Origin: Acidobacteriota bacterium
GTDB lineage: Bacteria > Acidobacteriota > Thermoanaerobaculia > Multivoradales > JAHEKO01
DNA length: 18,368 nt
Direction: 5' to 3'
Assembly: GCA_006227875.1 (NCBI GenBank)
Contig: SBFI01000417.1
Coordinates: forward strand, 1 to 18,368
The translations under genes were made by a program, and so were the position numbers. The notes below the pieces were generated by a model. That model did not search any database, was not told where the DNA came from, and worked only from the letters and a program-made list of their open reading frames with translations. Position 1 is the stretch's first letter, and each line of letters opens with the position of its first letter. Below, piece by piece: positions 1-8,202 of the stretch.

Positions 1-1052
1 ACGAAAGTGGTAAGTTCCCACGCGACCTGTTCGATCAGGCCGGCGAGCTCGGACTTGCCGGTGTAACCGTTCCCGAGCAGTACGGTGGGGCGGGGATGGA
101 CACGGTCTCCTACTGCCTGGTGATCGAAGAGATCAGCCGGGTCTGTGCCAGCAATGGCGTCATTCTCTCGGTCAACAACTCCCTGGTCTGCGACCCGCTC
201 CAGGATTTTGGCAACGAGGAGCAGAAGAAGAAGTTCCTGACCCCGCTGGCGAACGGCAAGAAGCTGGGGTGTTTTGCCCTCACCGAGCCGCAGGCCGGCA
301 GCGATCCCTCGGCTTTGCGGACGCTGGCAAGAAGGGACGGCGACGACTACATCCTCAACGGCAACAAGCTCTTCATCACCAACGGCACCGACGCCGATAT
401 CGCCCTGGTCTTTGCCACCGTCGACCCGGAGAAGCGACACAAGGCGATCACGGCCTTTATCGTCCCGGCCGATACACCCGGCTACAGCCACGGCGGGCAC
501 GAGTGGAAACTGGGGGTCAATGCCTCCGGCACCACCGAGTTGGCTTTCCAGGACATGCGGGTGCCGGCGAGCCAGCGGCTCGGCGAAGAGGGTGACGGCT
601 TCAAGATAGCCATGGCCACCCTCGATGGGGGCCGCATCGGCATCGCCGCGCAGGCGGTGGGCATCGCCCAGGGGGCTTTCGAGGAGGCCATGGCCTACGC
701 CCAGGAACGGGAGCAGTTCGGCCGCGCCATCGCTGAGTTTCAGGCCATCCAGTTCTACCTTGCCGACATGTCGACCGAGATCGACGCCGCCCGCTTTCTG
801 ACCTGGAAGGCCGCCTGGGCCAAGGAGAATCAGAAGCGCTACACCCTGGAAGCCGCGCAGGCCAAGCTCTTCTCCTCCGAGATGGCGCAGAAGGTCACCA
901 ACAAGGCGCTCCAGATCCACGGCGGCTACGGCTACATTCGCGAGTACAACGTCGAGCGCTATTTTCGCGACGCCAGGATCACCGAGATATACGAGGGCAC
1001 TAGCGAGATCCAGAAGCTGGTGATCGCCGACTGGGTTCTCGAGCACTCCTGA
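1..1052 (+). CDS. Acyl-CoA dehydrogenase, 5'-truncated by window edge
   Basis: This is a flavoprotein that oxidises an acyl-CoA thioester to the trans-2-enoyl-CoA, passing electrons to ETF, in the cytoplasm (beta-oxidation or a related catabolic route). The first whole codon is at 3, and the frame is open to the window edge. The in-frame ATG at 96 is internal, because family sequence (FPRDLFDQAGELG, then PEQYGGAGM) is already encoded upstream of it. Both family signatures are present: ALTEPQAGSD near 274-303, and a QIHGGYGY segment running to RYFRD near 910-970. The catalytic-base motif IYEGTSE follows, with its Glu codon at 993-995. About 350 residues are visible of a family that usually has about 380. 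The gene after it is a paralogue 43 nt downstream. The best fit is the short/medium-chain or butyryl-CoA dehydrogenase group, but the true substrate cannot be read from sequence. Confidence 0.93.
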   Translation, partial: ESGKFPRDLFDQAGELGLAGVTVPEQYGGAGMDTVSYCLVIEEISRVCASNGVILSVNNSLVCDPLQDFGNEEQKKKFLTPLANGKKLGCFALTEPQAGSDPSALRTLARRDGDDYILNGNKLFITNGTDADIALVFATVDPEKRHKAITAFIVPADTPGYSHGGHEWKLGVNASGTTELAFQDMRVPASQRLGEEGDGFKIAMATLDGGRIGIAAQAVGIAQGAFEEAMAYAQEREQFGRAIAEFQAIQFYLADMSTEIDAARFLTWKAAWAKENQKRYTLEAAQAKLFSSEMAQKVTNKALQIHGGYGYIREYNVERYFRDARITEIYEGTSEIQKLVIADWVLEHS

Positions 1053-1095
1053 GCGAGTCCTGATCGGTCAAGACGCCGGCGGAGGGACCCCACCC

Positions 1096-2235
1096 ATGGA
1101 TTTCGGCCTCAACGAGGAACAGCGCCTGCTCCAGCGGGAGGTCAAGCGCTTTGCGGAGGAGAGAATCCGCCCGGGAAACGCCGAACGGGACCAGAACCAC
1201 GAGTTTCCTGCCGAGATAGTGGCGGAGATGGGGGAGATGGGGCTGCTGGGAATGCTGGTGCCCGAAGAGTACGGGGGAGCTGGTCTCGATCTGCTCTCCT
1301 ATGTGGTCGCGGTCAAGGAGCTGGCTCGGGTCTGTCCTTCGGTAGCGGTGACCATGAGTGTCACCAACTCCGTCTGCTGCTGGCCCATCGTGGCCTTTGG
1401 CAGTGAGGAGCTCAAACGGGAAGTTCTCCCCGGGCTTGCCGGGGAAGGATTCCTGGGGGCGTTTGGCCTCACCGAGCCGGGCTCGGGTAGCGACGCCGGC
1501 TCGCTCCGCACCACCGCAGTCCGCGACGGCGATCACTGGGTTCTAAATGGCGAGAAGGCCTGGATCACCAATGCGGGGTTCGCAGCCTACTACGTCGTCG
1601 TGGCACGCACCGATCCGGAAGCCGGCAAAAGGGGTATCAGCGCCTTTGTGGTCGACAAGGAGGCGCCGGGCTTTGCCGTCGGCACACCCGAGCAGAAGCT
1701 GGGGCTCAACGCCTCGCGCACCGCACCGCTCGTTTTCAGCGATTGTCGCGTTCCGGCGGGCAACCTGTTGGGGGAGGAGGGGCAGGGATTCAAGATCGCG
1801 CTGGCCACGCTCGACCACTCTCGTCTGGGGATCGCCGCCCAGGCGGTGGGTATTCACCAACGGGCACTGGAGCTTGCGGTCGACTACGCCAAGGAGAGGG
1901 TCCAGTTTGGCGTGCCGATCGCCAAGCACCAGGCCATCCAGATGTCGATTGCCGAGATGGCTACCGAGCTCGACGCGGCCCGCAGCCTGACCTGGGCGGC
2001 AGCGCTGGCCGAGGGCACCCGCGCGGGAGGACGGTTGGCGGCCGAGGCCAAGCTGTTTGCCTCGGAGGCGGCCAATCGGGCCTGCTACAGGTCCCTCCAG
2101 GTTCACGGGGGCAACGGCTTCAGCCAGGAGTACGAGATCTCACGGCTCTATCGCGACGTGCGTGTGACCAGCATCTATGAGGGCACCAGTGAAATGCAGC
2201 GGCTGGTGATCTCGCGCCATCTCCTTGTAGAGTGA
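1096..2235 (+). CDS. Acyl-CoA dehydrogenase (second tandem copy)
   Basis: This is a full-length FAD-dependent acyl-CoA dehydrogenase of 379 residues, the normal size for the family. It should introduce the alpha,beta double bond in an acyl-CoA and feed electrons to ETF. The ATG at 1096 has a GGAGGG ribosome site at 1081-1086, nine bases upstream. The protein starts with the usual N-terminal helical domain (DFGLNEEQRLLQREVKRFAEE). Signature 1 (GLTEPGSGSD) lies near residues 122-132, signature 2 (QVHGGNGF to LYRD) near 335-355, and the catalytic-base motif IYEGTSE has its Glu at residue 362. It lies 43 nt after another acyl-CoA dehydrogenase with which it shares many residues throughout, so the pair probably arose by duplication and is cotranscribed. 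No ETF or enoyl-CoA hydratase gene is visible to narrow the pathway. The family is certain; chain length or branched-chain preference is unknown. Confidence 0.95.
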   Translation: MDFGLNEEQRLLQREVKRFAEERIRPGNAERDQNHEFPAEIVAEMGEMGLLGMLVPEEYGGAGLDLLSYVVAVKELARVCPSVAVTMSVTNSVCCWPIVAFGSEELKREVLPGLAGEGFLGAFGLTEPGSGSDAGSLRTTAVRDGDHWVLNGEKAWITNAGFAAYYVVVARTDPEAGKRGISAFVVDKEAPGFAVGTPEQKLGLNASRTAPLVFSDCRVPAGNLLGEEGQGFKIALATLDHSRLGIAAQAVGIHQRALELAVDYAKERVQFGVPIAKHQAIQMSIAEMATELDAARSLTWAAALAEGTRAGGRLAAEAKLFASEAANRACYRSLQVHGGNGFSQEYEISRLYRDVRVTSIYEGTSEMQRLVISRHLLVE

Positions 2236-2240
2236 CCCCT

Positions 2241-2270
2241 TTCACAGTGACAGGCTAGACCTGCTAGAAT
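2241..2270 (+). promoter_or_regulatory. Candidate sigma-70-type promoter for the receiver-protein/valS unit
   Basis: TTCACA at 2241-2246 (5 of 6 bases of the -35 consensus) and TAGAAT at 2265-2270 (5 of 6 of the -10 consensus) are separated by 18 bp. They lie in the 104-bp gap after the acyl-CoA dehydrogenase stop, which is locally AT-richer than its surroundings. A start near 2277 would give a leader of about 60 nt. That leader contains a small stem, GGGAC (2283-2287) with GTCCC (2295-2299), before the ribosome site. This is pattern matching only; use of the site is inferred. Confidence 0.45.
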
Positions 2271-2330
2271 TTTTCGCACCGTGGGACGCAGTGGGTCCCG
2301 TCCGCCGGTGACGTGTATCTTGAACCCATC

Positions 2331-2336
2331 GGAGAG
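2331..2336 (+). promoter_or_regulatory. Ribosome-binding site that sets the receiver-protein start
   Basis: GGAGAG lies just before the ATG at 2340, with five bases between GGAG and the start codon. It favours ATG 2340 (protein beginning MSKTILLADDS) over the longer in-frame GTG at 2313, which would add nine residues that receiver domains do not have and has no comparable site. Confidence 0.7.
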
Positions 2337-2339
2337 TTT

Positions 2340-3287
2340 ATGAGCAAGACCATTCTTCTGGCCGACGACAGCCTCACGATTCAAAAGGTCGTTGAGCTGA
2401 CCTTTATGGAAGAGGATTTCGACGTCGTTTCGGTGAGCGACGGGGATCACGCTCTCGCCAAGCTGGGGGAGATCACGCCGACCCTGGTGATCGCCGATGT
2501 CCACATGCCCGGGGCTTCGGGCTACGAGGTCTGCAGTCAGGTCAAGAGCGCTCACCCCGGGGTGCCGGTTCTGTTGCTGGTTGGCACTTTCGAGCTCTTC
2601 GATGAAGACGAGGCACAGAACGCCGGCGCCGATGCCCATATGAAGAAGCCCTTCGATTCGCAGGAGCTCCTACAGATGGTCGAGGGTCTGGTGGGTAGCA
2701 CGGCCGGATCGGCTGCCGAGATCGAGGCCGAGCCCGAGCCGGAGGAGATGGCGGCGGCGATCGATACACCGGTGCCACCCATTCCCGAGCCGGCGGAGCA
2801 CGAACCGGTGGAGCCCGAGAAGGACACGGGTTTTGATATCTCCTCCCTGCGAGTGGAGCCGCCCGAACCGGTTGTCGAGGCGGAGATCGAGCCGATGGTG
2901 CCGGAGGAGATCCCAACCGTGGCGGAAGAAGTAGAGATCGTCTCCGCCGAGGTCGAGCCCGAGCCCGAGGTGACCATGAGTGCGGCGGAAGAGATGGCAT
3001 TCGTCCCCGCGGAGGTCGAACCCGAGCCTGTGGCTGAGGAAATGCCCGAACCGGTCGCACCGCCCGTCGAAGCGGAACCCCCTGTAGCCCCGGCACCTTC
3101 TTCCGCCACCGAGTCAGTTGCGGCCGACCCCCAGCTGTCGGAGGAGGATGTCGAGCGTATCGCTCGCAAGGTAGTCGAGTACCTCGGCGAAGACATCGTG
3201 CGGGAGATCTCCTGGGAGGTCATACCCGACCTGGCCGAAATCGTCATCAAGAGCCGTCTGCGCGAGCTGGAAGAGCAGGTCGACTGA
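2340..3287 (+). CDS. Response-regulator receiver protein with Glu/Pro-rich linker and short conserved tail
   Basis: This 315-residue protein has three parts. Residues 1-118 form a CheY-like receiver domain: acidic pair D9/D10, predicted phosphoacceptor D53 in VIADVHMPG, T83 after the fourth strand, and K103 in KKPF. Residues about 121-262 are a low-complexity linker very rich in Glu, Pro, Ala and Val, with an AEVEPEP unit occurring twice, and are likely disordered. Residues about 266-315 form a helical tail (EEDVERIARKVVEYLGEDIV, then the motif WEVIPDLAEIVIKSRL). From memory, similar tails follow receivers in other Acidobacteriota and deltaproteobacteria. There is no helix-turn-helix, GGDEF or enzyme domain, so its output is probably protein-protein interaction. 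No histidine kinase is in the window. valS starts 5 nt after its stop, so the two are probably cotranscribed. The receiver assignment is firm; the pathway is unknown. Confidence 0.88.
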   Translation: MSKTILLADDSLTIQKVVELTFMEEDFDVVSVSDGDHALAKLGEITPTLVIADVHMPGASGYEVCSQVKSAHPGVPVLLLVGTFELFDEDEAQNAGADAHMKKPFDSQELLQMVEGLVGSTAGSAAEIEAEPEPEEMAAAIDTPVPPIPEPAEHEPVEPEKDTGFDISSLRVEPPEPVVEAEIEPMVPEEIPTVAEEVEIVSAEVEPEPEVTMSAAEEMAFVPAEVEPEPVAEEMPEPVAPPVEAEPPVAPAPSSATESVAADPQLSEEDVERIARKVVEYLGEDIVREISWEVIPDLAEIVIKSRLRELEEQVD

Positions 3288-3292
3288 CCCAA

Positions 3293-5920
3293 ATGGACAA
3301 ACGGTTCGAGCCCGCGAGCTACGAGGCTCGGTGGCAAGAGTGGTGGACCGACAAGGGGTTCTTCGAGGCGAGTGCGCCCTCGGGGAAGCCGTCGTACTGC
3401 ATCATGATTCCGCCACCGAACGTCACCGGCTCCCTGCACGTTGGACACGCCCTGCAAGCCACCATCCAGGATCTACTGATTCGGTGGAAGCGGATGTCTG
3501 GATTCAACGCCCTCTGGCTCCCCGGCACCGATCACGCCGGCATCGCCACCCAGCTCATGATCGAGCGTCAGCTCGCCGAGGAGGGGCTCGATCGCAAGAC
3601 CCTCGGTCGCGAGGCTTTCCTCGAGCGCGCCTGGGACTGGACCGACAAGCACAGCGGCAACATCCGTCGCCAGCACGACAAGCTGGGCGCCAGCTGCGAC
3701 TGGAGTCGGGAGCGGTTCACCCTCGACGAAGGGCTCTCCAGGGCGGTGCGTGAAGCGTTTGTACGGCTCTACCGCGAGGGGCTCATTACCCGCGACGAGT
3801 ACATCGTCAATTGGTCGCCGGGCCTCGAAACCGCGATCTCCGACCTCGAAGTGGAGATGAAGACGGTTCAGGGCAAGCTCTACCATATCGCCTATCCCAT
3901 CGACGGCAGCGAAGAGCGAATCGTGGTGGCCACCACTCGACCGGAGACCATGCTGGGGGATACGGCCATCGCGGTGCATCCCGACGACGAGCGGCTTGGT
4001 GAGCTCGAGAGCCGGTTTGCCGTTCTCCCGCTGCTGGGACGAAAGCTCCCGTTTGTCGCCGATGACGTGGTCGACCGGGAGTTTGGCACCGGTATGGTCA
4101 AGGTCACGCCATTTCATGACCCGGCCGACTTCGACATCGGCAAGCGTCACGACCTGCCCGGGATCCAGGTCATCGATCGCAAGGGCCGGATGACGGCTGA
4201 GGCGGGGGAGGAGTTTGTCGGGCTGGATCGATTCGAGGCTCGCGAGAAGATCGTGTCGATGCTCCGGGATCAGGGATACCTGGTCGAGATCGAGCCCTAT
4301 ACCCACAATGTCGGCCACTGCCAGCGAAGCGGCGTGCCGATCGAGCCACTGGTCTCCACACAATGGTTCAGTGATGTCTCGGTCGCGGCCCAGCGGGCGC
4401 TCGAGGCGGTCGAGGACGGGGATCTGCAACTCGTTCCCGATACCTGGGGCAAGACCTGGAAGCACTGGCTGGACAACATCAAACCCTGGTGCATCTCCCG
4501 TCAGCTCTGGTGGGGTCATCAGATTCCCGCCTGGTACACGGCAGACGGTCAGTGCTTTGTCGCCCACAGCTTGGAAGAGGCGATCGAAGCAGCCGGCACC
4601 GAGGATCTGACCCAGGACCCGGATGTTTTGGACACCTGGTTCTCGTCGGCCCTGTGGCCGTTCTCGACTCTCGGCTGGCCCGACGAGACCGAGGATTTGA
4701 AGACCTTCTATCCGACCGACGTGCTGGTGACGGCCTTCGACATCATCTTTTTCTGGGTGGCCCGAATGGTGATGAGTGGGCTCCACTTCACCGACCAGCT
4801 GCCCTTCCATACGGTCCATCTCACCGGGTTGATCCGGGATGCCGAGGGACAAAAGATGTCCAAGACCCGCGGCAACACCGTCGATCCTCTCGAGATCGTG
4901 GATGGGTATGGAGCCGACGCCGTTCGCTTTACCCTCGCCATCCTCGACAGCCCGGGAAGAGACATCCCGTTGGATCTGGAGCGCATGGCCGGCTATCGGG
5001 CCTTTGGCAACAAGATCTGGAACGCCACACGCTTTGCCCTGTCGCGGGTCGGCGAAGCAGAAGTCTGCGAGACCATCGAAGTCGAGGGGCTGGAGGCACC
5101 AGAGCGCTGGATTCTCTCCCGGCTGTCCAGGGTGGCGGCGGAGGTCAATGAGAAATTCGAGACCTTTCGGTTCGACGAAGCCTGTCAGCGCCTCTATCAC
5201 TTCTTCTGGGGCGAGCTCTGCGACTGGTATATCGAGCTGGCCAAGCCCGCGTTGATGGGAACCGCTCCCCGGCCGATGGTGGGGGAGGTGATGCTGACGG
5301 TGCTCGATCGCAGCCTCAGATTGCTCCACCCGGTGATGCCGTTTCTCACCGAGGAGCTGTGGCAGCGATTGTCCGGACGGGAGCGCATCCACCCCGAAAC
5401 GGTTGTCTTGGCGCCCTACCCCCAGCGGGTCGCGGTCTGGGAAGACGACGAGATCGAACAGCGGATGCAGAAGCTTATCGAGGTCGTGACCTGGGTACGG
5501 AATCTTCGCGCCGAGCTCAAGATCGCGCCAAAAGAGCTGGTCACTCTCTATCTGGAGCCCGAAAGCGTGCAGGAGTCGGACTTCTGGGCCGGCCAGCGGC
5601 CCCTCGTCGTCACCCTGGCCCGCCTCGAGACGCTCGAGCTCGGTCCGGCCCCCGAGGAGGCCAGCAGAGACGTCATCGCCGGTATTCGCCTAGGGCTGTT
5701 GACCCCCGAAAAGGAGCTCAGCGGCGAGGAGCTGGCTCGCCTGGAGGGCGAGCTGAAGCGTCTCGGTGAGCAGATCGCCCACGCCGAAGGCTTGCTGGCC
5801 AACCAAGAATTCCTGTCGAAGGCACCGGCAGCGGTTGTCGAGCGGAATCGGAGCCGGCTGGCCGAGATGCAGAACCGGCTCGAGAGTATCCGCGCAGGGC
5901 TCTCTTCCGCGGGCTCGTAG
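3293..5920 (+). CDS. valS: Valyl-tRNA synthetase
   Basis: This class I aminoacyl-tRNA synthetase attaches valine to tRNA-Val in the cytoplasm and edits mischarged threonine. It has 875 residues, normal for bacterial ValS. The HIGH motif is HVGH at residues 49-52 in PPPNVTGSLHVGHAL. The inserted CP1 editing domain follows, with TTRPETMLGDTAIAVHP and GTGMVKVTPFHDPADFDIG. The KMSKS motif reads KMSKT at 521-525, in QKMSKTRGNTVDPL. An anticodon-binding helical domain comes next, and the last 65 or so residues form the charged coiled-coil tRNA arm typical of ValS (from about SGEELARLEGELKRL). The ATG at 3293 lies 5 nt after the receiver-protein stop with only a weak upstream purine run, suggesting translational coupling. 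The gene is intact, with no frameshift. Identification as ValS rather than IleS rests on the C-terminal coiled coil and the PPPNVTG form of motif 1. Confidence 0.98.
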   Translation: MDKRFEPASYEARWQEWWTDKGFFEASAPSGKPSYCIMIPPPNVTGSLHVGHALQATIQDLLIRWKRMSGFNALWLPGTDHAGIATQLMIERQLAEEGLDRKTLGREAFLERAWDWTDKHSGNIRRQHDKLGASCDWSRERFTLDEGLSRAVREAFVRLYREGLITRDEYIVNWSPGLETAISDLEVEMKTVQGKLYHIAYPIDGSEERIVVATTRPETMLGDTAIAVHPDDERLGELESRFAVLPLLGRKLPFVADDVVDREFGTGMVKVTPFHDPADFDIGKRHDLPGIQVIDRKGRMTAEAGEEFVGLDRFEAREKIVSMLRDQGYLVEIEPYTHNVGHCQRSGVPIEPLVSTQWFSDVSVAAQRALEAVEDGDLQLVPDTWGKTWKHWLDNIKPWCISRQLWWGHQIPAWYTADGQCFVAHSLEEAIEAAGTEDLTQDPDVLDTWFSSALWPFSTLGWPDETEDLKTFYPTDVLVTAFDIIFFWVARMVMSGLHFTDQLPFHTVHLTGLIRDAEGQKMSKTRGNTVDPLEIVDGYGADAVRFTLAILDSPGRDIPLDLERMAGYRAFGNKIWNATRFALSRVGEAEVCETIEVEGLEAPERWILSRLSRVAAEVNEKFETFRFDEACQRLYHFFWGELCDWYIELAKPALMGTAPRPMVGEVMLTVLDRSLRLLHPVMPFLTEELWQRLSGRERIHPETVVLAPYPQRVAVWEDDEIEQRMQKLIEVVTWVRNLRAELKIAPKELVTLYLEPESVQESDFWAGQRPLVVTLARLETLELGPAPEEASRDVIAGIRLGLLTPEKELSGEELARLEGELKRLGEQIAHAEGLLANQEFLSKAPAAVVERNRSRLAEMQNRLESIRAGLSSAGS

Positions 5921-5945
5921 AAAGCGGCCACACCCGTCGTCCACC

Positions 5946-6722
5946 ATGGATCTTGGACGGTATCTCGAAGGGTTCTGGCGACCGGACCGGTCGCGGGTGG
6001 ATAACCTGGTGCTGTTGGAGACGGTCGATTCGACCAATCTCCTGGCGCGCGAGATCTCCTCTGAGTGTCTGGCGGCCGGCAACCCGCCGCCGGCCACACT
6101 GGTCGTCGCTCTCGAACAGTCCGGGGGTCGCGGCCGCCGGGGCCGTCGCTGGTCGAGCCCCAGGGCAAAAGGTGTCTACGTATCCTGGATACTGCCGCTA
6201 CCCGACCGCCAACAACTCGTCGCCCTGCCGCTGCTCGTGGCCGTGGGTCTGGCCGATGGTCTGGGTGGGATGCTGGATCGGGATTGCCGTCTCAAGTGGC
6301 CAAACGACCTGGTTGTCGGTGGTCGAAAGATCGGCGGCATCCTGATCGAGTCACTGGCCATGGGAGAGCATGGTGCAGTTGCCATCATCGGCTTTGGCGT
6401 CAACCACTCGCAGACCGCGGACGAGCTGCCGGTGGAGGCGGCCACATCGATCGAGCTCGAGACGGGTGAAGCACCCGCCCTGCCCGAGACGACGGGTCGG
6501 CTGGTTGCCGCGGTGGCCGCCGAGCTCCGCCAGATCGGCGATCTGGAGACTGCCGTCGAGCGTTACCGGCAGCGGTCGGTTCACAACCGGGGTGACCACA
6601 TTCGCTGCCGGACACCCGCAGGGCTGGTGGAGGGGACCTTTGCCGGCTTCGATGAGCGGGGATTCCTGCGGCTCGAATCGAAGAGTGGTGACCAGCTGGT
6701 GGTGGCGGGAGACTTGAGCTAG
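5946..6722 (+). CDS. birA: Biotin--[acetyl-CoA-carboxylase] ligase, monofunctional (no HTH)
   Basis: This enzyme activates biotin to biotinyl-5'-AMP and attaches it to the lysine of biotin carboxyl carrier protein. It has 258 residues from the ATG at 5946. The frame is open further upstream, but that part overlaps valS and has no family resemblance. The active-site loop GRGRRGRRW is at residues 61-69, close to the E. coli GRGRRGRKW. KWPNDL is at 117-122, the catalytic-type lysine region RKIGGILIES at 127-136, and GFGVN at 149-153. The last 50 or so residues fit the small SH3-like C-terminal domain. The N-terminal winged helix of E. coli BirA is absent, so this is a class I ligase and not a biotin-operon repressor. 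It lies 25 nt after valS and 19 nt before coaX. BirA and CoaX are neighbours in several bacteria, for example Pseudomonas. Confidence 0.95.
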   Translation: MDLGRYLEGFWRPDRSRVDNLVLLETVDSTNLLAREISSECLAAGNPPPATLVVALEQSGGRGRRGRRWSSPRAKGVYVSWILPLPDRQQLVALPLLVAVGLADGLGGMLDRDCRLKWPNDLVVGGRKIGGILIESLAMGEHGAVAIIGFGVNHSQTADELPVEAATSIELETGEAPALPETTGRLVAAVAAELRQIGDLETAVERYRQRSVHNRGDHIRCRTPAGLVEGTFAGFDERGFLRLESKSGDQLVVAGDLS

Positions 6723-6741
6723 CCTGCCAGGAGGAGAAGCG

Positions 6742-7524
6742 ATGGGTGCCAGAAGCGAGCTCTTGATCGCCGTGGATGTGGGCAATACCAACACTGTCCT
6801 CGGTGTCTATGTCGACGACGAGTTGGCCAGGGACTTTCGCCTCTCCACCGACATCGAGCGGACCGCCGACGAGTACGCGGCTTTGCTGCTGCCGCTGTTC
6901 GAGCAGGCCGGCCTCGATCCCGGCGCGGCGACCGGGGTGATCATCTCCTCGGTTGTCCCACCTCTCCATTCGGCGTTCGACAAATTATCGCGGGAGACCT
7001 TCGGTCAGCCACCCCTCTTTGTCGAGCCGGGTATCAAGACGGGGTTGCCGATCCGCTACAAAAACCCGGTGGAGGTAGGGGCCGATCGGATCGTCAACAG
7101 CCTGGCGGCCCGTGAGCGGTTTGGGGCGCCGGTAATCGTCGTCGATTTCGGCACCGCCACGACCTTCGATGTCGTCAACCCGGCTGGAGAGTATGCCGGC
7201 GGCATCATCGCGCCGGGTCTGGCCATCTCCGCCGAGGCGCTCTTCTCGCACGCGTCACGCCTCTATCAGGTAGAAATCCAAAAGCCCGACCAGCTGATCG
7301 GCGAGCACACGGCCGGTGCCATGCAGTCGGGTCTCTTCTATGGCTACATCGGTCTGGTCGACGGCATCCTCGAGCGGCTCCTGAAGGAGATTCCCGAAGT
7401 GCAACGGGTGGTCGCCACCGGCGGCGAGGCCGAGCTCATCGCCTCCGGCTCGAGACACATCGACGAGGTCGATGCCGGTCTCACCCTGGTGGGCTTGAAG
7501 CTGATCTATGACCGCAACCGATGA
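6742..7524 (+). CDS. coaX: Type III pantothenate kinase
   Basis: This enzyme phosphorylates pantothenate to 4'-phosphopantothenate, the first committed step of coenzyme A synthesis. It belongs to the ASKHA fold and differs from CoaA-type kinases in not being inhibited by CoA. It has 260 residues, the usual length. A strong ribosome site (AGGAGGAG at 6729-6736, five bases before the ATG) supports the start. The phosphate-binding motif DVGNTNT is at residues 12-18, GADRIVN at 113-119 (D115 is the likely catalytic base by family analogy), DFGTATTFDVV at 135-145, YAGGIIAPG at 151-159, and a late ATGGEAELIA segment belongs to the nucleotide site. It follows birA by 19 nt, and its last 17 nt overlap the next gene, so all three are probably cotranscribed. 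Confidence 0.97.
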   Translation: MGARSELLIAVDVGNTNTVLGVYVDDELARDFRLSTDIERTADEYAALLLPLFEQAGLDPGAATGVIISSVVPPLHSAFDKLSRETFGQPPLFVEPGIKTGLPIRYKNPVEVGADRIVNSLAARERFGAPVIVVDFGTATTFDVVNPAGEYAGGIIAPGLAISAEALFSHASRLYQVEIQKPDQLIGEHTAGAMQSGLFYGYIGLVDGILERLLKEIPEVQRVVATGGEAELIASGSRHIDEVDAGLTLVGLKLIYDRNR

Positions 7525-8173
7525 CAACTCGGCCGCGGACCACGCCTACTTTCGGGCAATAGAAGAGGTTTTCATCCGCTTGCGCGGGGCACCTCTCTTG
7601 TTGTCGCCGACCGATTGGCAGATCGCCCGCGGCTGGCACCGCACAGGTATCCCTCTCGATCTCGTCTGCTCGACGTTGGAAGAGCTCTTCCGCCAGCGCG
7701 CCGAGGCCGGCAAACAGAGTACCGTGCGCAGCCTCAAATATTGTCAATCCGCGGTAGAGCGGGCCTGGGCGGCGAGGCAAGAGCTGGCGGCCCCCGCAGC
7801 CCGGGGCGAGCGAGTCGAGATGGACATCGGCGCCCGTCTCCTCAGCCTGGCGACGGCGCTGCCGGACTCACTCCCCGGGCGGGACCGCCTGCACCGAGAG
7901 ATCCTCGAGCTCGAGGGGGGAATGCAGGATGTTGAACACGAGCTCTCGGTCCTCGATCGAAAGGTGATGGAGGAGCTGCGCGCCGGGATCACCCCGGAAG
8001 GTACCGCCGAGATCGAGCGCCACGTCGAGGCGGTGCTGGTGCGGCTGGAGAGCCGGCTGCCGGTCGACGAGCGTCCCGCGGTGCGCGAGCGGCTTTTCGA
8101 CCAGGCCGTCAGACGCCGAGCGAGGCTCCCCGTCCTCTCCTTGTTCTCCCCGGAAGCCCAGGGCGAGATCTAG
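7508..8173 (+). CDS. Conserved-looking protein of unknown function, overlapping coaX
   Basis: I do not recognise a named family. The product has 221 residues, is soluble, and has no signal peptide or membrane segment. Residues about 13-95 look like a compact helical domain with conserved-looking features (YFRAIEEVFIRLRGAPLLL, then SPTDWQIARGWHRTGIPLDL and a SLKYCQSAVERAW helix). From memory, similar proteins occur in other Acidobacteriota near housekeeping genes. Residues about 125-200 are charged and may form a coiled coil (EILELEGGMQDVEHELSVLD). The C-terminus is basic (AVRRRARLPVL). The ATG at 7508 lies inside coaX, giving a 17-nt overlap in another frame; base composition matches the neighbours. 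The overlap suggests translational coupling to coaX, but the function is open. The SPTDW-like helical segment could be a small DNA- or protein-binding domain, which is a guess. Confidence 0.8.
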   Translation: MTATDDNSAADHAYFRAIEEVFIRLRGAPLLLSPTDWQIARGWHRTGIPLDLVCSTLEELFRQRAEAGKQSTVRSLKYCQSAVERAWAARQELAAPAARGERVEMDIGARLLSLATALPDSLPGRDRLHREILELEGGMQDVEHELSVLDRKVMEELRAGITPEGTAEIERHVEAVLVRLESRLPVDERPAVRERLFDQAVRRRARLPVLSLFSPEAQGEI

Positions 8174-8202
8174 CCCGACCTTCTCACCGCCCTTCTACTG
8201 CA

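Noticed and set aside
2251..2275. Intrinsic terminator after the second acyl-CoA dehydrogenase
   Set aside because: There is a T run, but the only stem (CAGG/CCTG) is four base pairs and the T run is separated from it; the same bases fit a promoter better.
2552..3457. A Ser/Thr/Gly-rich minus-strand frame opposite the receiver protein
   Set aside because: Its odd composition is the mirror of the Glu/Pro codons in the linker on the + strand, and it crosses into valS.
3473..5392. A 639-codon open frame on the minus strand across valS
   Set aside because: It lies wholly antisense to an unmistakable valS, has no recognisable domains, and is the kind of shadow frame that GC-rich codon use produces.
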